DNA from: Trichoplax sp. H2
Taxonomy: Eukaryota; Placozoa; Uniplacotomia; Trichoplacea
DNA: 64,000 bases
Assembly: GCA_003344405.1 (NCBI GenBank)
Contig: NOWV01000089.1
Span: forward strand, 124,001 to 188,000
Direction of reading: 5' to 3'
Shown here piece after piece: positions 53,987 to 64,000 of the stretch; position 1 is the stretch's first letter, and each line of letters opens with the position of its first letter. The position numbers and the translations under genes were made by a program. The notes under the pieces were generated by a model that was given only the letters and a program-made list of their open reading frames with translations, was not told the origin of the DNA and searched no databases.

Positions 53987-55200
53987 CTAAACTAAGTGAG
54001 AAAAAATCAATAAAATATCAAAGGTTATCTGATCTTCCTGCTTGAAATACAAGATATTATACGATATATCAATGAGAATAAAAAGGATGAGCAGTTTTAG
54101 CTTAAAGTAACAAATGACTTCAAGACATACTTTCCTTCTTTTGTGCAAACAAGTCCTACTCGATGATAAGTATTTGGGCTTCGATGTAATTCTCGCTATT
54201 GACTGATAAATTAATTTTAAGCGCATTCTAATGCATGGATTCTGCTTCACTATACTTGCCTTATTTCATATACATTGTTCCATAATTATTATATAGAGTA
54301 GCAATTTCAGGATGATTACTACTGAGAATTAGTAATTGAATTTTGAGCGATTTATCATTCATTGCAAGGACATGGCCATATTTGCCCTGCTTTTTGTAGA
54401 TGACTCCAGTGCTGTTGTATGATTTTACAATATCGAGACGTTTATTTCCAAAGACTAAAACTCGAATGTTTCAAGACATATTGCTAAATGAATGAGAGTC
54501 ATCATAATTACCTTGATCATAATATACATTTCCGATGTCGTTATATAATTGTGCAATTAAGGGATGCATTTTGAATAAGGCAGGTAGTTTAATTTTAACT
54601 TCTTGATTATACTTTTGTTGTCTGTAATAGATAAGTCCTAATTTATAGTATGAACTTGCAACATTGAGACTTTTCTCCCCATTGACAAATAATTTAATTC
54701 TCAGCGTCTTCTTGTGCATGTAAATAGCCTCACCATACTTACCTTGATTCATGTAGACTGTTCTAATGTTGTGATATAGCCCAGTTTCTTCAGGATGGTT
54801 AATACTGTAAATTGATTATTTAATTTGAGCGATTTGTTATATATTGCAAGAGCATCATTATTTACCTTACTGTTTGTAGATCACTCCGAGGTTGTTACAT
54901 GGGGTTGCAGTATTGGGATGTTATTCTTCAAAAACCGATATTCGAATATCTCGAGACTTTATAAGTAAGGAAAGAGCATGTTTATAATTGCCTTGATCGA
55001 AATATATAATTTATATGTCGTTTAATGTTAGTGTAATAGTAGGATGCATTTCTCCTAAAATTGGTAATTCAATTTCGAGTAACTCTTGGTACATAGAAAG
55101 GGCTTGATTATGCTTGCCTTGTTCCTAGTAGGTAAGTCCGATATTGTAATATGATTGCGCCATGCTTATTAAACAGTAGCGATTAGATGTACTATCACAA
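53987..55200 (-). pseudogene. Decayed tetratricopeptide-repeat (TPR) locus
   Basis: Multiple TPR-like units of about 42 residues are readable on the minus strand but are broken by stops and frame changes. The longest open piece (54471-54752) reads NQGKYGEAIYMHKKTLRIKL, YKLGLIYYRQQKYNQ and LYNDIGNVYYDQGNY. Further units near 55160-54960 (YNIGLTY, stop, EQGKHNQALSMYQELLEIE) contain in-frame stops. The unit style (LGEMHP, YNDIGNVYY, QGKY-x-EAL) is the same kinesin-light-chain-like TPR found at 63.6-64 kb, so this is probably a dead relative of that gene. No Roc/COR remnant was seen next to it. Confidence 0.7.
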
Positions 55201-58200
55201 TTTCATAACTTTATTCAGGGTAAGGTTCATATCCTTGATTGCTTGTAAGATATCTTCACCTTACATTAGCCCTATTACTTGAATTTATTCCCTTTTATAT
55301 GGATTTTACGCCATCTTTGCGATTGCATATCGATTTCGAAGCTAATATATAAAGTCAACTAATCAAATCTATTTATTTATGTCATATCTTTATCAACAAG
55401 TCTGACATAATACGAGGCTCTTAATGACGCAATTAGTTTTGATAAATATAACTAATCATCATAACATTTATTAATTGCATTATTAAAGAGACTCTAAGAG
55501 ATTAGGAATTGCTTTGCCCCCAAAATGAAGCGACAGTCAGCCGGAAACAAGATATTATTTCTTTTCTTACATCTAATTGGCAATATATACTCTATTTGTT
55601 GCCTTAATGACATTGATTATTTATTTTTGGATGTATGTTTATTTATTTTGCCCGGCTATAAAGGAATTTCTCAACGCACACAAAGTCAGAATGGTAAATA
55701 ATAACTGTAAGTTAATGGAATGTGGTAGGCATCTGCTTAAATTTTATGTATTAGCTCGTTCTTATTCTTACTATCGCGTGCCGGTTGGTTTAAAATTTGA
55801 ATCGATTGCAGCCATCTACTTCTGCTAGTGGATGATAAATTATTCAATCGCATACGATCAGTTTCTAGAGAAAGACTAGAGTAAATACAGGATTAGTTAA
55901 GTAAATTTGCATAAACTGAAGGTTTTAAAAATATCGATAGCTGTCGTATCTATAAAATTTAAAAACAGACTAACCGATTATGGTAGCACGCTCTATTGGT
56001 AGAATTTTTCAATTAACCATTTATTGCTCCGTAGTTTTCTTTTGCTCCAGTCTGGCTATACTGATGATAGGCCTTGAAATAGAAGTAAATTAATTTGGTC
56101 ACTTCTTTTAAGTTATGACAGACTCTCGCATGATGTGCTTACATCTTCATAAGGTGCGATTACGTAATCCTGTATTCGGTGATTTGCGTATTACTTATAT
56201 GTTAAGCTTTTACTCTTCATTACGGATGTCCGACTATATCCCATTCTCATGTCATAAGCTAGCACGGGTTTTCCTTAGTAGGACTTTGGTAAAGACCCGT
56301 ATTTCTTTCTCACTTTTCTGCTTAATTTGTTACCGATGCGATGACTCTACAAACTTTATCAATATCACATTATCGGATAAGAGGCATCATAACTTTTTGG
56401 CAAGAAGATTTTTCACCTACAAAAAATTCACAATTGACTTATTTTGTCTTGATAATTGAAGTTAAAGCCTTTCATTTCTAATAAATGGAGTTTCTAGATG
56501 TAAATTAAATAATAATACTTAGTTATTGGACTGAAATTTGATTAATAGTAATCAATGAAGGAACGTTAATCATTCATCATTTGTTCTAATCCTGTCATAC
56601 TGTAAAAGTGACACTTCGTCCTTAATGTATAAAATGTACTTTAAACGCACGGATCGAGCAGGCACTACGATTTTAATGATAAGTGCTTGTTTGATGGCTC
56701 TCCATTTTTAACTCCTACTTTTGCTTAACTTTATGACAATATTAAGTAAGATCTTAGGTCTACAGTATACCAGATGTAACTCTGTCAGTCGCTACTTCCA
56801 TGTTTATACATGCAGAAATTTTCATTTGTCGAACCCATCGCAACTCTTTTCATTATGACTATAAAATCATTACAATTATAAGTGTATTTTTTCCCTGTTT
56901 TATTAAAATTACAATAATACTTATAAACCAAAATCCTGCTATAAGGTATAGTTATCGGCATGCAAATCGCTTTTATTGACGCAATCCCATGCAGCTCCGG
57001 TATTGAGTTTATAACACCAGGTGGGATTTTTAGTGTACGATATTATTCACTTTAACATTGATAGCTTACGTTATGTCTGGAAATTGATCAATATACTTTG
57101 GTGTAGAGGACGTTTTCAATTTATCCCTCGTTTTTATTCTATCACTATATTTGGCTTCCCTACTTGCATCTAGTGTTTGGAGCAAAATTAATTTGTTTGT
57201 CAGTTGATGTAATGAGCGAATTTTTAAATTCTGAATCTCAATTTTATGGATGAAAATCCAATTGTCTTGCACTGGAATGAACGAATTCAAATTCCGTACT
57301 CGCATTTTTGACATTAAAAAATCCTTAACTTCCTATTAAAATGTCTAAAGAGATAGGAAATGTTTCTTCTGTTTTGTAAAGCAAACGTAATTTGCAGGCT
57401 TGATGTCTAAGATTTTATATAGACTTTAATTGTAGATGGACGTTCGATATTTCATCCTATATTACCAATGATGCAGTAAAATTCAAATCCAAAGAAAACG
57501 TGAGCAGATAGCAATAGCTTTTATTACAAATTATTAATACTGTAGGAGTATCTACTGATACCATTGCACCATTTACTTCATTATCATCTATCATTCCAAA
57601 TGCAGCATAGATAATAACAGATTAGGTTGTTCATATACTTATTTTACGAATGGTAAATGCCGGTAAGGCTTCTGTTCTAGATAATCGTTCTTTCTGACCT
57701 TTCATTTGCAGTAGTATAAATATAATTTCATGCCTACAATAATTGGCAATCGCTCTGTATTGACCTTTAAGTTGAAGTAGAATAAAAAAGAACTTTATCA
57801 CTTCACTATTTGGGCATTATTGCAGTACTACTAGTTATACGCCACATTCATATTCCCACGCATTTTAATATAGCCATCACGTATAGTTTCTTAAATGCCT
57901 CTATTGATAATTTTTCATAGCAATAGATTTCCAGCATCGCTTGCGAAAAATTGTAGTAAAGAACCGTTTAAGATAAAGCACTAGTTTCAAACTTTTCAGA
58001 AGGGTGCTGTTGCGTAATTCTTAGATGATGTAGTATATTCGTATTATGGGCCGCTGGTTAAGACCTTTGAGGTGTAGTACTCAGCAGCAACAATCCGTAG
58101 AAGCTAATTTGAAAACTGCCAAAGTGATTATTCAGTCATTTCAAAGGGTCTCATTTAATATAATAGGCTGACTACCAATTCATGTCCAGTTTTAGGCATT

Positions 58201-59167
58201 TTTAACTTATTTCGGTACATACTCTGTCGGGAAATAATATAGGCCCACGAAATAGTAATAGCCAATAATAATAAATTAATGATGAAACTTTGAAAAGTAG
58301 ATAACACAATGACATAAATTGCTGAATAGATCTTGTGTCGCATTGTCGACTGCAAGATTTAGATTTCTTGATCATCAGGTAATTAGAAATAGTAGATTGA
58401 CTGCTAGTATATACTCGTATATACAGTATTGGGCTTTTTAAACTTTTTTTAATACACAATCTGTCAGAAGGCAATATAGGCCAACGAAATAATAACGGTC
58501 AAAAGTATTAATGAGTTATCCTTGAAAGTAGGTGATACAAACGCATAACTTACTGAATAGATCTTGTTTCAAATTGTCGACTGCAAGATTCAGATTTCAT
58601 TGATCATCAGGCAGTCATCTTTATTGATTTATCGACAATAGCAACTGTGTTAATGCTCATTGAGTAATTAAAGCGATAGTGATGTACAGACTAAGTGAAA
58701 AGAATCATTAGATTTCTAGTAATTATATTTTAAGTAAAATTGAGTAAATTTTAATTTAGAGGCGGCAGTGGGACGATTAAGACGGACAGGCTTTAATCTA
58801 ACAAGTTATCTTGAGTTAATTAAATACTTTTTATACTAATATTTCCATATTACGGTCTTAAGGCCCAAAAGATAAATGGCGAAACTAGATATTTTTCCTA
58901 ATACGTTTCGAAACAGATGACATTTACAAGTTGAGTAAATTTTTATTACCATTAATAATTTCGATAACACTTTCTAAGTACTTAGTAAATCAAATTATCA
59001 GCGTATCGAAGGAAAATTCTCATACCGCAGTTTGATAGCAATGGCTAAGTAGAAAATACTTCAATTTTAATAAATTTGGCAAAATTATTTCGGCGCCTAA
59101 TTTCTATTCAATGTCATGCTTCATCTCCGTGGAAAATAATATGATAGTAAGGCTCTATTGTCGTTTC
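55201..59167. other. Intergenic downstream of Roco-CARD gene
   Basis: No gene recognised. Open frames at 55577-55828, 56115-56459 and 57066-57314 match no family and lack splice or start support. A small tandem duplication lies at 58195-58620. Confidence 0.5.
58195..58620. repeat. Tandem duplication, two copies of about 185-190 bp
   Basis: Copies at about 58195-58380 and 58432-58620 (offset about 233) share CTGTC(G/A)G, AATATAGGCC-ACGAAATA, GAATAGATCTTGT, ATTGTCGACTGCAAGATT and TTGATCATCAGG in order. Moderately diverged. Confidence 0.75.
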
Positions 59168-62100
59168 TTACGAATCATTAGTGAAATTTCTAGCTTTAAC
59201 TTCTAATTGCCTTCCTAGCTTTTGAACTCTTTGAATAGTATTATTATTTAATACATCACAAAATTCTAGGAAATCATTCCCATCAGCACGATTTTGTAAG
59301 ATATTGAAAAGTCGATCTGCTTTTTGCTCTTCATGTGGAAGCCTTCTTATATCTGTTACTTCTCTTTCACTTAAAATATGCTTTGCTTTTAATTTGAGTA
59401 GTATTTCATCAGTAGGTATAATGCGAATGAAATCTTCATTATAATAGTTTAAGGCATGACACAGCTGTGGACGCGAAATTTCGTTATCTAGAGGAAATAA
59501 GAGATTTTCTCAGAATAATAAAGATTTAATAAAGTGAATGCTTATTTTAAATACTCTAAATTGCAGAAAATGGCATCTACTATTCCTGGAAGACACACAT
59601 TATTGATATATTTTTATTAATTCTATATTTATGCTCCAAGTGGACGGCATGTACTATGAAAAATTTTGGTAAAGTATATAAATTTTAGCAAGCCTCAGCA
59701 GTATATTTTACTGTGTTATTTACGCTATAATTGTCGTTCATGCCAGTATAAGCGTAGTAAAATATCTTCAAATATATACGGTTTATTCCGATGAAATTTA
59801 ATAAAAGTATTTAAAAATTTAGCATTGTGTCTGCATAACGTAGTTTTTGCCAAGTTATATTAGTAGAGTACTTCTACTGTTCTATTTGAATGTCTCATTC
59901 TCAACAGTTTTCATTTACTATCTTTGAAAACGTAGTGGAAATGAAAGAATTTAAACCATTACATGTACAAATAATGAGAAATTTATAGTGTACTTTCGAT
60001 TTTTTAAAGTATAAGGCGCAAGAAAAATTATGGTACGAAGTAAATTTAAAATAAAGTTAGTCCTGCATAGCAGTATTGCAACTTCTATAGTCATTTGTAG
60101 CAACTTTTAATGCAAGCATATAAGGTTTAATTTACAACTTTATAAGATCTTACTGTTGTTGCTTGTTTGAGTATCCGACATTCGAAGCTTACCGTACCAC
60201 CGATCTAAGCGATATAAGTTTACAAAAAATGATTATGAGCATGTTCAAGATCGATTCCCTTAGAGCTAGTTGTCACAGTCATCAAAATAACTTAGATATG
60301 GATGAGTAGTTTGTGATAAAATTTTGTTTTGAACTTGTTAGAAGTATGAACTACTACTTTAGGAGTTGCAATTGTTAGTAATAAACTAAGTTTATTATGA
60401 TATTATGACGCTACAGTAATATGGTACAAGTAAGTACTGAGAATATAGGGGTTTGACAGGGCTTACAATCGAAGTAGATTTACGTATGAAATTTTTTATT
60501 ACCTCGAATGTCCGTATTCGATAATTTAATCGCTATAACATATTTGTTGTTGAAATATGTTGATCGCATACTAAATATCTCTATAACGACTGAAAGAGCA
60601 TATAAGTAGGACTGTGATCAATTAAAAGTGGTTTAGATTAAGGCTAAAATGTGTGAGAGTTATATACCGTATATTGTGTTTAGCAAGTTAGTGTGCACTT
60701 CGCAAGGATTTCAATTACTATACCGAAGGCTAGGGAAGTAGTTCTGTGAATTAAAGCAAAGTTTATTATAAGTGCTGTACTGTTTTCTTGTATCGCAAGG
60801 GTAGTTTTGATGCTAGTATTTACAGAATAAAAATTAAGGGAAATCAATGTATTTAGGCGTGTACACAACTGTGATATGATAATAAATATCATTGATATAA
60901 AAGGATAAGTGCCGTAATTTTATAATCAGGCTTGCTATAGACATTATAGCCCTAATTCTAACATTAGCATACCTTTCCATAATTTCTTATCGTATGGTAT
61001 CCAATCGCTAATCGAGTTGCTTTCGAAATAATTATGGCAGTTCTGACATTGAATCCAATTTTGGATTTGTACATTGATTTTACATTTTACACTAGTTAAT
61101 TTATTACAGTAGCTGCATTGAACATAGAATTGACAATTTTTATTTTTAAACTTTGGCATTCTTTCTTCTATTATCGATACTAATTTAGCCCTAATGATGG
61201 CATGGAGACGTTTACTATGTAAAGAATTAAAAACTTTGTCCATGATTTTATCTTCAATTTCAGATTCTCTTACTTTTTGATAGCAATATTGTAAACCGAT
61301 GTAAGAGCCTTCTTTTTTGACAATAACGTAATGACCATCGTTTGCTAGATAATACTTTGCGCAATGATGATACAGTTCTACTTTAGTATTATTCCATTCC
61401 TTCATGCAGGCTGACAATAAACAATAATAGATTCCATCTGAGATATAAGGAATGTCCTTGTTCTCATATCCGATATAGAACCAATCTGATAAAAGATATC
61501 CTGTTAAATTAAATGGATCAACATCGGAGCGTAGCAAGTATGGGGCAAAATATTTACTTTCATCTTCGTCATTATCATTTTTAATCTGGCATACTATATC
61601 ATAAGTCTCCATTAATTTCAGTATATTCTTCTTTGCATCTTCATCTAATTTTTGAAGAACATAATCAATGTAAGATCTTGATAACCTCCCTGTTTGGCTA
61701 GCCTTTTCATACTCAGATATTATAGACGAGCTACCAGAAGGACATTCATGGCACTGGATAAGGCTACGAAATATTTTTAATAACCAATCAACATTTGTTA
61801 CAACGATTCCTCCATAACCCGCTTTCTTGCAAAATATAATTTCTCCTAAATCATGTAAATAAGTCAGCATATCGATTAACTCTTCTTCATTCTCATATAA
61901 GCAGTACTTCTGAGCCAAATTAATTACTTCTTGTATGGTCATGATATTACTAATGCTATCAGTCCGAATTTGATTGATTTTTGAGGAAGTTGATGGATTG
62001 TCATGGCTGAAGGAGGCTACACGTAATATTGTTGCCATAATGATCCAACGTATAGGAATAGAACTCTTCATGAATGGTAACGATTGCGCAAATTTTTTAA

Positions 62101-64000
62101 TTATGTGATGCAGACGAAAACTGCAATACGTCCGATTAATCGTGGTTGGTAGGCTATTGTCTTCAGCATTACAGTTAAAAACGATACCCGAAGAATAGAT
62201 ATTGTTTTTATAGATGGGCATATGCGATCTTATTTCACGCTCAAATTGATTAAATCGACGGATACGTTCTTCTTCTTTTAATATTAAATCGCCATGTGAT
62301 GCGACTAAGATAACGATGGGCAACGAATACTTAACATTATCATTGTCAATATTCGCTGTAATCTCACCACCGTCTCTATGACTACCGATGATAGACGTCA
62401 ACCATTCTTGCATGGCGTGTAAATAAGTTGTGTTCAGTAATTGACCATCTCGCGTCCGTACTTTGTCATAAATATCAAGGGCAATATTGAATACAAGAAT
62501 ATATATACTGTTTTCGGACATGAATAGACGATGAGTAATATGGTAAATTTCATGACCGCCGAAATCCCATATTTTAGCATATTGGCTATCGTAGTCCAAG
62601 TAATTCTTTTTCATTGGTGGCAGAGAAAAATAATATTGGAAGACATCTCGTAATTGTTGCATGCTTGATTTAGAATTCATTGTCTCTAAATCTTTTGAAG
62701 CAATGGGATCTTGTTTATCAGTTTCATATGTGAAATCGATAGATCCAGTGTCAGCTATAGTTTGGCGATAAACTGAACCAGCTGATACTTGAGTCGTGCT
62801 ATCATGGTTGAATGTTTGCATAATGGAATTTATATTAACTCTCCAAATTTGGCGTAAATCATCAAGCTGAAGATTTTGTAAATTATATGCTATTTCGATT
62901 ACTGTTTCAGATTGATGGACAATCTCCGTAGGAGGTTGATTTGGTTTAAGTACTTGTCGAGTAAACGCCCTCATGATAGATGATTTACCAACATTTCGTG
63001 GGCCAGTAAACATAGCTCTTACTAAATTATTAAAGCAGCTCCCTCGGTCTAAAGCTTTGATATATCCACGAAAATATCGCTTTTCTTGAATATCAGTAAC
63101 TGAAAAGAGAAAATTATCAAGAGGCTTATTCAGCTTTGAAAGTTAATCAATGATTAGAAGAAGAATCTGTGATCAATACAAACCAGGAATGAATTATTAA
63201 ATTTTACCTCGATTATTGGCCCAATCTTGTTCGTAGCTGTGGTTTTTGCTGTCACTTGACCGCAATTGTGATTGATTATCTTAATTATTGTTGAATATTA
63301 CATTAATGTAGATTAATTTAAATATATATCAATTTCATGATGCTCTTGCAAAATACAGAATAGGTAATGTTTGATTTTTAAACTGTACTTACTTAGAAAT
63401 TGCGGCTTATGGTGATCTTGTCCTCGGCTTTTCTTTTTATTTACTTCTTCTTTTAATATATATGTTTACGAGTATATATAATTAATTATTAGTTTACAAA
63501 TAGCGGAAAAAATCTATTACTTAACTTTCAGCTAATTAGTCTTAATCATTAAGGTAAAGAAATTAGGAGAAGATAGAGAACCTTGTATTTTTCCTGATTG
63601 ATTAGTTAATGACTCAGAGATATTCATTTCTTGAGGTAAACAATTGCGAATAGTTTCTGATTTTTGTTGCATGGCAATAGCATCGTCAAAGTGATGTAAA
63701 TGATTGTTACATCCTGCTAGTTTTTCATATATATCAGCAATACTAGAATGATTTTCTCCAAAAGTTTTATGCAAAATATTTAGTGCTTCATTATATTTAG
63801 TAAGGGCCTGATTATACTTTAATTGTTTGTAATACGAATTCCCCATGTCTTGATATAGCTGTGAAATATCGGGATGAGTATCGCCTAAGACTAATAATAA
63901 AATTTTAAGTGATTTTTGATACATTGAAAGAGCTTCATCGCACCTGTTTTGATGATCATAAATATTTGCTATATTTTTATAGGATGCAGCGATGCTAGGA
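59168..64000 (-). CDS. TPR - Roc GTPase - COR - zinc ribbon - CARD protein (partial at 5' end)
   Basis: Predicted multidomain signalling protein of the Roco family with a caspase-recruitment domain. Exons 5' to 3': beyond 64000-63582 (TPRs), 63208-63279, 60973-63099 (Roc-COR), 59168-59487 (CARD); every junction is phase-consistent. TPR part: YQDMGNSYYKQLKYNQALTK type units. Counting from Met at 63013: P-loop GPRNVGKSS (4-12), DFGGHE (150-155) as G3, VASHGD (237-242) where G4 is usually T/NKxD, COR about 320-560, and a C-x2-C...C-x2-C ribbon (633/636, 656/659). CARD: six-helix pattern ILLKLKAKHILSEREVTDI, KADRLFNILQNRADG, then stop after KARNFTNDS. Without the inferred splices the TPR reading frame would stop at 63532 and the Roco frame at 60944. 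Role (inference): nucleotide-switched scaffold in innate-immune or cell-death signalling. Confidence 0.78.
60272..60825. repeat. Dispersed inverted repeat, right arm
   Basis: Reverse-complement counterpart of 37700-38272. It lies wholly inside the 1.5-kb intron that precedes the CARD exon of the Roco gene. Similarity stops at GTCACAGTCATCAAAATAAC on one side and fades near 60825 on the other. Confidence 0.8.

Noticed and set aside
56115-56459. 114-codon plus-strand open frame
   Set aside because: No domain, no neighbour support, unusual Cys/Phe composition. Likely chance.
57066-57314. 82-codon minus-strand helical open frame
   Set aside because: Could be an exon of a coiled-coil protein, but I found no partner exons or family match.
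63532-63581. Reading the TPR segment as a separate gene ending at the stop at 63532
   Set aside because: A donor at 63581/63582 joins in phase to 63279 and on to the Roc exon. I prefer one gene, but the stop-terminated version remains possible without transcripts.

Overview
The window looks like nuclear DNA of a placozoan animal (Trichoplax/Hoilungia-like). This is an inference. The DNA is AT-rich and eukaryotic, with short GT-AG introns. The proteins are clearly metazoan (ryanodine receptor, rhodopsin-class GPCRs, p31comet, a Roco/CARD protein), and placozoans are known for compact introns and lineage-specific receptor and signalling expansions. No rRNA, tRNA, CRISPR or bacterial operon was seen.

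Layout. (1) 1-6443, minus: the N-terminal quarter of a ryanodine receptor in 21 exons; the rest lies beyond the left edge. (2) 6444-17139: about 11 kb without a recognisable gene. It includes a GC-richer block (about 9.2-14.7 kb) with a 131-137 bp tandem satellite. (3) 17140-21037, plus: GRHPR (13 exons, 327 aa). (4) 21760-22494, minus: single-exon MAD2L1BP (p31comet). (5) 23870-25042, plus: NAA30, the NatC catalytic subunit (4 exons). (6) 25933-29231, minus: ACADSB, mitochondrial short/branched-chain acyl-CoA dehydrogenase (11 exons, 420 aa). Its 5' end is duplicated as a dead copy at about 31.34-32.38 kb. (7) 32.4-39.2 kb: AT-rich desert with one arm of a dispersed inverted repeat. (8) 39222-48943, plus: three related single-exon rhodopsin-class GPCR genes. 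The middle one is a pseudogene, and a decayed Ty3/gypsy-type LTR element lies between the second and third. (9) 48.9-59.2 kb: intergenic, with a possible solo LTR, a decayed TPR-repeat locus and a small tandem duplication. (10) 59168 to beyond 64000, minus: a TPR - Roc GTPase - COR - zinc ribbon - CARD protein whose N-terminus runs off the right edge.

Most named genes are conserved housekeeping or metabolic genes in no obvious functional cluster. The lineage-specific interest is the GPCR cluster and the right-hand Roco-CARD gene. The CARD lies in a separate exon about 1.5 kb beyond the COR exon and is joined only through an inferred intron. Exon junctions were placed by matching splice sites, codon phase and remembered family sequences. 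No alignment or transcript data were available.
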